The notes under the pieces: generated by a model
What the model saw: the letters and a program-made list of their open reading frames with translations, nothing else
Database searches by the model: none
Told to the model about the DNA's origin: nothing
Shown: one piece after another, positions 13,341-24,214 of the stretch
Numbering within the stretch: the first letter of the stretch is position 1
Layout of the letters: each line of letters starts with the position of its first letter
Program-made: the position numbers and the translations under genes
From: Riptortus pedestris
Taxonomy: Eukaryota > Arthropoda > Insecta > Hemiptera > Alydidae
Direction: 5' to 3'
NCBI GenBank assembly: GCA_019009955.1
Contig: CM032228.1
Location: 988,501-1,052,500 of the forward strand
Length of the DNA: 64,000 nt

Positions 13341-13425
13341 GATGGTATCTATGACATGTGAAACGAAAAGTTATCGTGAAATTTCGCGAAAACAATCAAT
13401 GTACAGACAGAGGTTACAATTTTAA
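13341..13425 (-). mobile_element. Family A 5'-end fragment, reverse
   Basis: Short stretch matching the reversed first ~85 bp of family A (gacatgtgaaacgaaaag ... cagaggttacaatttt), facing the next plus-oriented copy across a short (TA)/(TC) tract. Confidence 0.65.
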
Positions 13426-13440
13426 ATATATATATCTATA

Positions 13441-14997
13441 TCTATATATATATAAAATGGTAACCTCTGTCTGTACATTGATTTTTTTCGCGAAATTTCA
13501 CGATAACTTTTCGTTTCACATGTCATAGACACCATAACTGCATTTTGTTTCTTTCGTGTATGTTTGTTTGTTTGTTACCTTTTCACGCATTAACGGCTGA
13601 ACCGAATTTTATGGAACTTGGTATGTATATTACTACTAACCCAACTTAGACTTTAGGCTATGTGAATATTCTCTGAGATGAAGAGGAGTGGGGGTTATAA
13701 GGGAGGCCTGAAATTAAAAATAGTGATATTTCGTTTCCTATCGAATTTTCGGCAATTATGCACATAACAAAAGTTGTTTAATTTGTTATTTAGAGTAACT
13801 TTTGTTATATACACTTTTGTCGTATACCTAAGTATAAAGGCGTTATACGCTAAAAATGATAGCGGAACTCAACAATTTTACTCAGCACAAAAGACTCAAC
13901 CGAAGTAAACCAAACTCAGTATGTGAATTAGCACTAACGTCTTCCTTATAATAAGCCATTCTAACATTTCTAGGGACGGGCAGGAGTGGGGGTTATAAGT
14001 GAGGCCTGAAATTAAAAATAGTGATATTTCGTTTCCTATTGGGGTTTTGGTAAATACGCACATAACAAAAGTTGTTTAATTTGTTATTTAGAGAAACTTT
14101 TGTCGTATACTTAATTATAAAGGCGTTATACGCCAAAAAGTGTTAGCAGAAGTCAACAATTTTATTTGGCACAAAAGACTCAACCGAACTAAACCAATCT
14201 CGGTATGTGAATTTGCACTTACGTCTTCCTTATAATAAGCCATACTAACATTTCTAGGGACGGACAGGAGTGGGGGTTATAAGGGAGGCCTGAAATTAAA
14301 AATAGTGATATTTCGTTTCCTATTGGGGTTTTGGAAAATATGCACATAACAAAAGTTGTTTAATTTGTTATTTAGAGAAACTTTTGTCATATACACTTTT
14401 GTCGTATACTTAATTATAAAGGCGTTATACGCCAAAAAGTGATAACAGAAGTCAACAATTTTATTTGGCACAAAAGACTCAACCGAACTAAACCAAACTC
14501 GGTATGTGAATTAGCACTAACGTCTTCCTTATAATAAGCCATACTAATATCTATAGGGGTGGGCCGGAGTGGGGGTTATAAGGGACCCTGAAATTAAAAA
14601 TAGTGATATTTCATCTCCTATTGGGGTTTTGGCAAACATGCACATAACAAAGTTATTTATTTTATTATTTAGTGAAATTTGCTCAACAATTCTTTGGAAC
14701 TACAAGGTACCTCACCGGGAAAAATTAATTCAATTTTTTTTTTATATTTTGTGCTTAATAATTCAAATCTATGCATAATGCACAGGAAACGGGAAATATG
14801 ACAATATGGAGGACAGTGAAGTCTTACATAAAAAAATAATTTTATTATTAACAAATCCACAGAAACGACGGGTATTTACACTAAACACTGGGACGGGTAA
14901 ATGTCAAAATATTGTGCAAAGTAAAGCCTTGCCAAAAAAATACCATCGCCATTCAGCCTCAAATGAATTCCCGAGCGAAGCCGGGTATCTGAGCTAG
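13441..14997 (+). mobile_element. Family A copy, about four internal modules
   Basis: Starts TCTATATATA and ends with hairpin cccgagcgaagccggg (one mismatch), tatctgag and CTAG. The internal ~300-bp modules follow one another in direct orientation, e.g. repeats of acgggcaggagtgggggtta at intervals near 13978, 14260 and 14560. Confidence 0.72.
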
Positions 14998-16338
14998 TAT
15001 ATATATAAAATTGTAACCTCTGTCTGTACATTGATTTTTTTCGCGAAATTTCACAATAACTTTTTGTTTCACATGTCATAGACACCATAACTGCATTTTG
15101 TTTCTTTGGTGTCTGTTTGTTTGTTTGTTTGTTTGTTTGTTTGTTTGTTTGTGTGTTACCTTTTCACGCATAAACAGCTGAACCAAGTTTTATGAAACTT
15201 GGTATGTATATTACTACTAACCCAACTTAGACTTTAGGCTATATTAATATCCTCTGGAGTGGGGGTTATTAGGGAAGCAAGAAATTAAAAATATCGATAT
15301 TTCGTTTCCTATTGGTTTTTCGGCAAATATGAACATAACAAAAGTTGTTTATTTTGTTATTTTGAGTAACTTTTGTTATATACACTTTTTTCGTATACCG
15401 AATTATAAACGAGATATACGCTAAAACCTATAGCGGAAGTGAACAATTTTATTTGGGACAAAAGACCAAACCGAAATAAATAAAACTCGGTTTATGTATT
15501 AGCACTAACGCTTTCATTATAACAAGCCATACCAACATTTCTAGGGACGGGCAGGAGTGGGGGTTATGAGGGATGCCAGAAATTATAAATAGCGGTATTT
15601 CGTTTTCTATTGTTTTTTCGGCAAGTATGAACATAACAAAAGTCGTTTATTTTGTTATTTAAAGTAACTTTTGTGATATTCAATTTTGTCTTTTAACAAA
15701 GTATAAACGAGACATACACTAAAAACTATAGCGGGAGTCAACTATTTTATTGGTCGCTAACGATTGAACCGATCTTAACAAAACTCGGTATATGAATCAC
15801 CATTAATTCTTCCAAGATTATAAGCTATATTAAAATTTTTAGGTTAGAACGGGAGTGGGGGTTATAAGGGAGGCCTGAAATAAAAATTCGTGATATTTCA
15901 TTATCTATTTGTTTTTCGACAAACATGCACAGAACAAAAGTTTTTTACTTTGTTATTTAGATTAACTTTTGTTTTATACATTTCTCCAGGAACAATGTAT
16001 GGAGCAAGTAATTTGCGTAGAAATATTGATATGCTCAACAATTCATTCCAATTTGACCTATCAGGTTCCTCACCTGGAAAAATTAATTCAAATCTACGTT
16101 AATATATTATCCTTAATAACTGAAATCTATGCATAATGCACTATGACAATATGGAGGACAGTGAAGTCTTACATAAAAAATTAATTTTATTATTAACAAA
16201 TGGCAACAACGGGTATAAACCCTAAACACTGGGACGGGTAAATGTCAAATTAGTGTGCAAAGTAAAGCCTTTGCAAAAAAATACCATCTTCATTCAAGCC
16301 CAAATGAATTCCCGGCCGAAGCCGGCTACCTTAGCTAG
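14998..16338 (+). mobile_element. Family A copy, tandem with previous
   Basis: Directly abuts the CTAG of the preceding copy. Ends with cccggccgaagccggc then taccttag and CTAG. The stem sequence differs from other copies but still pairs (CCGGC with GCCGG), which supports the hairpin being a real structural feature. Confidence 0.72.
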
Positions 16339-16770
16339 TATATATATAAAATTGTAATGCCTGTCTTTAAATTGATTTTTTTCGTGAAATTTCACGATAC
16401 TCTTAATTGACAGACCATAGACAAGACATATGCAGTTGTGGCTTTGGTGTCTGTTTGTTTGTTTCTTACTTTTTCATGCCCAAACTACTGACCTGAATTT
16501 TATGAAACTTGCTACGTGTATAATACCCCTAACCCATCTTAGACTATAGGCTATACTAATATTCTCAGAGATGAACAGGGGGATTAAAGGGGGGGGCTAT
16601 CGGTTTTTTACAAAGGTGCAATAACAAACATGGTTTATTGTGTTATTTTAAGTAACTTATGTTATATATACTGGCATATACCGTAAGTGTAAATGAGATA
16701 TACGCTAAAAACTATAGTGGGAGTCAACAATATTTTTGGGCACTCATGCATATAACTAATGACTTCTCTT
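16339..16770 (+). mobile_element. Family A copy, degenerate 5' part
   Basis: Begins tatatatataaaattgtaatgcctg and follows the family A order with many substitutions, then fades out near 16770 without a terminus. Third unit of a direct tandem series. Confidence 0.55.
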
Positions 16771-17466
16771 TTTCTAATATGTTCACATAAATTTTCAGTT
16801 TTTTATTTGCCGTCCTTTAAATGTAACCGCCTTCCATTTAACCAATTCACTGGTATCAGGAGGTTCACGACTAAATAGATGTTTCAATAGTCCTAAACAT
16901 GAACATGATGTCCAACACTTTAATTCTAGTTGTTTTCTAATTATCCAAGATAAGTCGTCACCACACTCAAATACTGCTCAGCATTTCTCCCAAACTAGTC
17001 TAGATGGATTCAGGTGAGGGGGAGGGGGGGGGGTCATAATTGATAATTTTGTTGAAATCTGAAAACCCAATTATTTGTTATTGCAATATCAAATTCTCTC
17101 TACAAGAAAGTAAAAATTGCTCGATATATTAGCAAGGAGTGTCATCATCATAATTTTCAGCTTCTTCAGCCATAACACAAATTTGTAGTTAGGAAGAGGA
17201 TTTTAATTTCTTTCCATTTGCTTTCCCATCATTTTTATTTAACTGACTTTCCATGCATTTGACCTGAAAAGATACTAGTGCATTAAGATGGTTCACATAA
17301 TGCCAAATCACCTCATTTTGGATTGCCGAAAAATCGACTCACAAGATGATTGATTAGGCTGTTTGTTTGAGCATATAGGTGTAATTTAATGATTTATTTT
17401 GTTTAAAGTTAAATATGTTAATTACAGTTAATATTTCTTTATTTTCATTTAAATTATATGTTTCAG
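16771..17466. other. Intron sequence, nothing recognised
   Basis: AT-rich intron between the family A cluster and Nnt exon C, with a G-rich run near 17020-17033. No coding or repeat signature identified. Confidence 0.7.
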
Positions 17467-17607
17467 ATATCATTTTGAAAGTTCGTCAACCCCTTGAGAC
17501 AGAAGTGGAGTATTTCAAGCCTGGCTCAACATTAATATCATTCCTATATCCTGGGCAGAACAAGTCATTGATTGATAAATTGGCTAAGCAGAAGATTAAT
17601 GCATTGG
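17467..17607 (+). CDS. Nnt: Nnt exon C: domain I (KVRQP segment)
   Basis: Window residues 107-153. Contains ILKVRQPLETEVEYFKPGS and ISFLYPGQN, the KV-P and L-P-N motifs of the PNT N domain. Acceptor atgtttcag. The donor used is gcattgg|gtttgt, somewhat weak, chosen because only this GT keeps the frame into GMDCIPRIS of the next exon. The following intron is just 77 bp, by far the shortest in the window. Confidence 0.92.
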
Positions 17608-17684
17608 GTTTGTCGAGTTTTATTCACCATTTTTCAACGTTATTCAATAGTCATAGTCTTATTATTTATTTGTTTTATTTTAAG

Positions 17685-17807
17685 GTATGGACTGTATTCC
17701 AAGGATATCGCGAGCTCAAGTATTCGATGCCCTCAGCTCTATGGCGAATATATCCGGCTACAGAGCGGTTGTTGAAGCAGCAAACCACTTCCCTAGGTTT
17801 TTTGCAG
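17685..17807 (+). CDS. Nnt: Nnt exon D: domain I RQD-loop region
   Basis: Window residues 154-194. Encodes [20 protein letters not shown] and then [20 protein letters not shown]. The PRISRAQ-x-x-D stretch corresponds to the conserved Arg-Gln-Asp loop that touches the nicotinamide ring in bacterial domain I structures. Arg, Gln and Asp are all present here, which argues for function. Acceptor ttattttaag, donor tttgcag|gtatca; the trailing G joins GT of the next exon to make Gly. Confidence 0.95.
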
Positions 17808-19932
17808 GTATCATTTTTATTTTATTGCTTTGGGATTCATTAAAAAAAAATACAAAACAAAGTCAATATAATCTATTATCAACTAAAGGAGTCGTGTGGG
17901 GTCAAGTTGGTTGTCAGCATGCAATGTTCGAGGCTGTGCTGATTGTTTACGGTGATTAATATTCAGAACATCGGCTTAGTTGGCAATCTTTTCAATTACA
18001 AATTCATATATGCATGCTCCCACACATACAAAGACAATTACTTTTATCAGGGAGCCATCTTAGCCACTCTTTCCAAAGCCTAAACTAAATATATTATTTC
18101 ATATCGAGCTGTCAAGAGTATTTTGGTTTCTCCCTTTTCAGAAATGAGTTGAACATAAATAATGAGATTAACATGTCTAGATTGGTTATGTTTTTCTATT
18201 TCATTGACCACAAAGTTCATTGTTTGTTTCATATTAAATTAACACTCTTAAAGACTAGATCCACAACTCAGATGATCTTTCTTTTTTTCTGTCTCAAATC
18301 TTTTTTACAAGATATTAGGTATTTAGAAAGACAAAAATGTTTCCATGATTCGTTCTTGAAAGTCTTTCAATTCCTTAAGGAATAAATGAATAACTTGGAA
18401 GCCTCCAAATTCGGTTAATAAAAAACTAATTTTTGGTTTCTGATAGTAATAATTTATAGTAATGATTAACAGTTTTCTTGAGGAGCTCTCGTCAGAGATG
18501 AGGCAGAGAATGGCTGCTGGTTTGAGGCTAGTAGCTCTCAGCTTGGCAGGATATTGGCTAAGCACTATGCTAACTAGAATAATGGTTGGAAAGCTGTCGT
18601 CGAGTCTTAAAGCAGTCAGCTTCTATGCTACTTCAAACCCCGGGATCAAGCTCTTAATTTTATTCAGTTGTGCACTCGCAGGTCTTTGTTGTTAGGATTC
18701 TATCTATTCCGTCGGCATTGTGACGCAATGTCATGAATTACTTTAATGAATAAAGTAATATGCTATCATTGGTCTGTAATCCCCCACCCCCTACCACAAT
18801 ACAGCATTTAGCTGACCCACCAAATCGATCTGGCAGACCTTTGACCCTTCATTAATCGTTAAGCCAAAGATTTTCTTATTTTCATTGTGAGGAGCAACAT
18901 TATTAGTTGTTTATCGACAAGAATAGATAATGTTTAAACAAAGTTTTTATTTGTTTTAACAACAATATCAGATACAGGTTCAATTAACAGTATCTGCAAC
19001 TCATTTTTATTTAATGTAATAAAATTTTAGTCTTGTAAGAATGACAGTGCATTTTCGATGGACTGTATCATGAACTAAAAGATTATGATTCGTGTATTGT
19101 GGGGAAAAGAGTGTTAGTGTTGTTAAGCCATTCCTCTTAATTCTCGAGCTAAACCTAAAGTCTCATGGGTGTGATTCCCACACGGTTAATAGTATTTATT
19201 TTGTGCTCGACTCGGTAAATCATTAGACCCATCCTGTCGAATATGGTATAGATCAAATTAACATTTTTGAATCGAGAAATAAAAACTTTATGGATGACAT
19301 CATCACATATTTGCCTGTATCTCGTCTAGTTCCCTTGAAAACATATCACTGTTCAAAAAGAACAATGATGCAACTGCGAAAACTGATATTTTACTGATGA
19401 CCCAAAAGAAGAAAATAATTATTTGAAATACTAAGAGTGAAAATTAATTAGGTGACCAAAAATAATGACAAAGGTGAATGTGTAGCATATCATCTTTACT
19501 TTTACATTAGCAGACTTGGAAAAAATGATCATTAATTTTTATCCTTAATTTTCAACCGTTAATCAATTACGTCATCATCACGCAAAAATTGTCCTTGATT
19601 TATAGTGCAGAACTGTTCACATTTTATTACTTGGCTGTCAAATATACGAAATGCAATCATGCCACTCTTCCAATTTGCCATTTCATTAAGCATTATAACT
19701 TGTTTAGTCACAAAATTGCAGTTATGTCATTGTTCATCTGTGTATATGTGGCATTTATGCTTGAAATAAAACATTTCAAAATATATTTGCTTATTGCTAA
19801 AATGCGATGACTAAAAGTAAGAGTTTACTCAAGGATGAAAATTTTAAAGAATGCAAATACCTCGGTCAATATTCTCAAGATTCCCTTAAAGGAAATTTTT
19901 TAAAAGTTACAGCATAAAGTGAATGTTAATTT
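17808..19932. other. Intron, mostly unassigned
   Basis: Apart from the unrecognised ORF at 18462-18695, nothing convincing. 19110-19200 has a tRNA/SINE-like echo (gtgtgattcccacacgg as a box B-like element), too diverged to call. Confidence 0.6.
18462..18695 (+). CDS. Unrecognised 77-residue ORF in an Nnt intron
   Basis: I do not recognise this product. It starts at an ATG (MINSFLEELSSEMRQRMAAG) and has two hydrophobic stretches, LRLVALSLAGYWLSTML and IKLLILFSCALAGLCC, separated by a Lys/Ser-rich loop. Its local base composition is less AT-rich than the flanking intron. An AATAAA lies 54 nt after the stop (18749-18754). It could be an old exon, a retrocopy fragment or a nested small gene. No splice-compatible relation to Nnt domains is visible. 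Chance remains likely for an ORF this short. Confidence 0.25.
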   Translation: MINSFLEELSSEMRQRMAAGLRLVALSLAGYWLSTMLTRIMVGKLSSSLKAVSFYATSNPGIKLLILFSCALAGLCC

Positions 19933-20161
19933 TAGCAGATTTCCCTCAAGGGAAATCAGATAAATCTTTCTTCAAATGTCCATCGATCCTACCCAGGTGA
20001 TGACAAAAATGAGGTCCGTTCAAAATTATATATATTAGCAGATTTCCCTTAAGGGAGATCAGCTATTAAGGTCGTACTCATGACGCGATTTTCGAAAAAT
20101 TTCTTCAAATGTCCATCGATCCTACCCAGGAGATGACGAAAATGAGGTCCGTTCAAAACTG

Positions 20162-20246
<85 letters not shown>

Positions 20247-20972
20247 CTGTTAACACTCTAGCGGTCGCATTTTTTGTTTAATCGTCACCAAACTCGGTAT
20301 TTAATCATAATGGCTGAAATCAGACCAGTAGGAGGGGGGATTTTGAAAATTCGAAATATCTCCATTACTATAAATCGGATCGAAAAATTGTATAGAACCA
20401 ATCTTATTGCAAATTAAAAGATCTATAAATATCGTTCTATACTTAGTTCTGTATCATGAATATTAACCGAGATATTTGTATTTTATAGTTTTCAGTCTTC
20501 AGTATACCCCCACTTTTACTCGTGTTACATAAACGATACTCTGTTGTTTAATAAACCACATCATTTGAAGTTTAAGTAACAAATATTTTTTCAAGAGACA
20601 TTTATTATACGAGAGACATGCAAATATGTTCTGGTGACCACCCTCCCCCCCCCCCTCAAGTTTTTGGACAACTTAAATTTGATTGATTGAGATAAAAATT
20701 ATTCTGATTCATTATAAATTACAGTACTGGATATAGTAAATAGTTTTCAATCAAATTAATAAGTTGTATTCAGATATATTACAGTAATTGTATTTCTTTC
20801 AGTAAGAAGTTGACAGAACTGTTTGTTTACTTACATTGTTTGCTTTCCGTCGGGCGGTTTCTTAACCGTTTGTATTTATTCACTTGATGTTGACGGTGCT
20901 ATTGTGTTAGCAGTATGTAGATTGCTCTATTGATAAACATCACGAGGGAAATCTGCTTAGTTTACGCAGCAC
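19933..20972 (+). repeat. Family B repeat: a partial copy then a full copy
   Basis: 19933-20032 is a left-end fragment; 20035-20972 is a longer copy. The left end carries agcagatttccc, a short palindrome with gggaaatc, cagctattgaggtcgtactc, and tccatcgatcctacccagg. It then continues gaggtccgttcaaaac, an internal (TA)n (20161-20241), tttgtctgttaac and a long AT-rich body. The right end is gggaaatctgcttagtttac, so the ends form an inverted motif of about 13 bp. No coding capacity is visible. Confidence 0.7.
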
Positions 20973-22299
20973 GATTTATTATTATGGTTTTTTGTTTCAT
21001 GAAGCCTTGTATGTGTATTAATGAATACTTAAATATAAAAATTAAAAATGATTTCAGAAGAGAAATATCAAATTAACATGAAATTTATAAATTAAAAATT
21101 GTATTCCTTCATCCTATTTATTCATAATTGTTTACAAATAATTGATTAGCATTCACCAGTGAATGACTGCATTTGAGACCTTAGTCCAAAACACATTTAA
21201 TAGCTTATTTAATCTTTGGTTTGTCAATAACTCTACGTGATAAAATGTTTGGCGTAGTGTTACATTTTTGCTGTGCAATGTTTGTTTGATTTAAGGTGAA
21301 ATGGCTCATTATGCAATCTGACCTTGTTAGCAATGTTTAACAATGAACATATTACTCTGCAGCTATCACTGTCATAAATAATAAAAACTCCTTTGAATAG
21401 AATCAACTAACCTGTAATCTCTCCACTTCACATTGCCTTATTTATGATTTTTCAAAGTACATAAATACTATACATAATTCAAAGGAATACATATTAATAC
21501 CTAAAAGAGCACTTTTGTTATAATTGAAATAGCCAAATTATATATTGATTTAAACTATGGTTTGTTGTATTTAGAAGTAGTTATAACCGACTTTGGGTAT
21601 TTAAAAATAAATTTAATAGACAAATTTGGTGTTGTTTTGAGAAGTTCATTCCCTGCTGAAAAAGAAACTGATCGAAGGAAATCTGCTGAAAATCTCTTTA
21701 ACAACACTAAATGTTAACTTTATTTTTACGTATCTCATCAATAAATGTTACTACTTTTAACAGATTCCCCTGATGGGAAAACAGCTATTGAGATCGAATA
21801 TTTTTTGAGTTGAAATCTCATGACGGGATTTTCGAATAATTTCTTCTAATGTCAATTGACCTTGCCTAGGAGATGATGAGGATCATTACAAAACTCAATA
21901 TTTAAATATTTGATGTAAAACTAAAGATCAAGTTCGTTAATGACTGAAATCAAATGAGGGAGGGGGGGGTGTTGAAAGGGGAATTTCTGTAGCTCAAAAT
22001 ATCTCCCCTATTATACATAAGATCAAGAGATTTTACAGAGCCAATGTTATTACAAAATTAATTTCCTATAAATGTTGTTATTTACATTTTGCCTCTATCT
22101 CGAATATTAATCGAGATATTTGGATTATTATATTTTCTGCTTCCAGTAAACCCCAACTCCTACTCACGTCATATTAACAATAAGCTTTATATCGTGAAAC
22201 ACTGTACAAGTTTAAATAATAAATATTGTTTTCATTGAACTTTTAGTGTGTGAGATATATTCGAATAATTTTTAGTGACATCATGATTTAAGATTTTAT

Positions 22300-22812
22300 T
22301 GGGTATGGGAATAAGTTTTAATTTTTTTTTTTAATGTTGAAATTGTTATCTCTTACATCTTATCTAATCTTCCATACATGGATTAAGAAAGGGTGTTAGT
22401 AAGATGATAAACACAGTACATAACTTTTGCTTGGAGCACGACAATGCTAGGCCCCATGTTGGTCATCCCGTCCGGACATACCTAGAACAGGTCAACTGGG
22501 AGGTCCTACCCCAGCCGCCGTATTCACCAGACATTGCCCCTTCAGATTATCATTTGTTCCGGTCTATGCAGTCAGGACTTACTAGGCAGCGCTTTACCAC
22601 AAACGAGGATGTTAAAAAATGGGTCGATGACTGGATTGCGTCGAAAGATATAGAATTCTTCGCTCGAGGAATCCGTTTACTGCCTGAAAGATGGGCCCAG
22701 GTTGTCGCTTCAAATGGAAATTATTTTGAATAAAGTACTTCTTTATTTCTCTATTCCAATTTGTTTGTTTTTTTTTCGCCATAAAAAAAATTAAAACTTA
22801 TTCCCATACCCA
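22300..22812 (+). mobile_element. Decayed mariner-like transposon
   Basis: About 30-bp inverted ends: tgggtatgggaataagtttt at the left and its reverse complement at the right (about 22783-22812). Total ~513 bp against ~1.3 kb for an intact mariner, so about two thirds of the transposase is deleted. Inserted into a family B repeat. The TA target duplication is not evident. Confidence 0.88.
22404..22733 (+). pseudogene. Mariner transposase C-terminal remnant
   Basis: 109 residues of the C-terminal part of a mariner transposase. Contains LEHDNARPHV (second catalytic Asp) and PYSPDIAPSDYHLF (third Asp). Counting the residues gives 34 between HDN and PSD aspartates, the mariner DD34D spacing. The N-terminal DNA-binding domain and the first catalytic Asp are missing, so the product cannot transpose. 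Stop TAA at 22731-22733, followed by an AT-rich end and the right inverted repeat. Confidence 0.92.
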
Positions 22813-22915
22813 GAACGTTCTAAACTACATGATTTTTACAAGAGAATAGATGGTGAGATGAGATCATCAGCACGAAAAATCTGCTTAGTTTACACACCAC
22901 CTGTTTGATGGACTG

Positions 22916-23788
22916 TTTTTTATGTTTAATATTGTTTTATAGTTATAAAATGTATAGATTAGCACGTAGATTTAAATTTGACACGATTTTTCGTATTGTA
23001 GATAACCTATGAGAATAACTAAAGTTCTTAAGTTTATCTGAAATTGTATTTGAATTTGGCAGGAACAAAGGAGAAAGGATTACCAATTTATATTTCTAAT
23101 TTAATTATCCCAATGCACGCATACTATTTGTGGTCAACACCTTATAATAATCGTCTCTAATATTACAAAAGAGTACCTGAACAGAAGTTTATCATATTAT
23201 TAAATTGTAATATGATGCCGTATATCTTGTTTGAGGGGGAAACAATATTGTTACGTTTATTACATGCATAATAAACGTCGATTATTAGGGTTATTTTTGA
23301 GCTGTGTCATCTAGCCTCCTCTACATCCCGCTCTCTTGCCAAAACTTTGCACGGATGTCTTCATTCCCTTTGCACTTCTGTAATTTTCAAAACAATGTTT
23401 ATTTGAATGAGAACGAATACATCAATATTCTTCCAATTGCGTGCTTCATGCATAAAGCAAGATAATGAGTGCTGCTTTTAGTTAGAGTTTCATTGCTGTG
23501 CTTAGTTATACATCAGTTGAGTGCGGTTACTACTGAACATCAATGCATTGCAGTGTTTAGTGAACATTTGTGATTCGAGAGATTGTGAGCTATTGTTCTG
23601 TGTAACAAGAATGTGAAGTTAACAGCACTGTCATATTCTGATTAGTAGTGAAGAATAATTTACCAAGTGTGTAGTGATTGTTAAGTAAATTGTGTAGTGA
23701 TAAAAATCTTAAATTTTGTGCAATAATTAACGTTTATTATTTTTGTGGTAAACGTAGCAATATGCATCTGTAGCTTGGAAATGAGCTA
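22916..23788. other. Intron sequence, nothing recognised
   Basis: AT-rich; contains gtgtttagtgaacatttgtg-like GT-rich stretches near 23540-23700 but no coding, terminal repeat or RNA signature I can name. Confidence 0.6.
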
Positions 23789-23905
23789 TTGAGGTCGAGT
23801 CATGAGGCCCGTATGGAATCGATCGACTCTAGGTTTACCGAGTCTATTAACTAACACCATTGTCTTCAGTCGTATGGCTAATCTGTTTCTCCTCACTAGA
23901 TGTGT
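23788..23905 (-). mobile_element. SINE head fragment, reverse
   Basis: Reads gactctaggtttaccgagtc and cgtatggctaatctg, resembling the reversed tRNA-like head of the SINE. Tail not found. Lies 80-200 bp upstream of Nnt exon E. Confidence 0.45.
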
Positions 23906-23988
23906 TAGAACTAATCTCCACGAATGTTCTTTTAATAAAATAAGCTCTTCTTTTTTATACTGAGTATTATATGTCAGTAATGTTTTAG

Positions 23989-24176
23989 GTCAGATAACTG
24001 CTGCTGGTAAAGTGGCTCCTGCCAAGATGCTAGTTATCGGAGGTGGAGTGGCAGGGCTAGCTGCGATCGGCCAGGCAAGGAACATGGGTGCTATAGTCAG
24101 GGCCTTTGACACTAGGTCTGCTGTCAAAGAGCAGGTCGAATCTATGGGTGCTGAATTTCTTCAAATAAATATTAAA
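23989..24176 (+). CDS. Nnt: Nnt exon E: NAD(H)-binding Rossmann motif
   Basis: Window residues 195-257. Encodes [20 protein letters not shown] and [20 protein letters not shown], the dinucleotide-binding beta-alpha-beta of domain I. The glycine signature reads GGGVAG, where many homologues have GAGVAG. The Asp at the end of the second strand (AFDTR) that binds the adenosine ribose of NAD is present. Acceptor tgttttag, donor attaaa|gtaacg. A Sola-like transposon starts 38 nt after the exon. Confidence 0.96.
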
Positions 24177-24214
24177 GTAACGATTTTTATTCGAATCTAA
24201 TAATAGTCTTAATG

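Larger units (their letters stand above)
21757..22915 (+). repeat. Family B repeat split by a mariner
   Basis: Left end aacagattcccctgatggg with gctattgagatcga, body resembling the 20035 copy, right end gaaaaatctgcttagtttac at about 22875-22900. A decayed mariner occupies 22300-22812. Confidence 0.65.

Noticed and set aside
8101..15634. 60-108-residue ORFs such as those at 9155 and 14277
   Set aside because: They are fragments of family A modules, differ in frame between copies and occur on either strand according to repeat orientation.
19084..19210. Another SINE copy
   Set aside because: Only a box B-like stretch is similar; the rest is too diverged to support the call.
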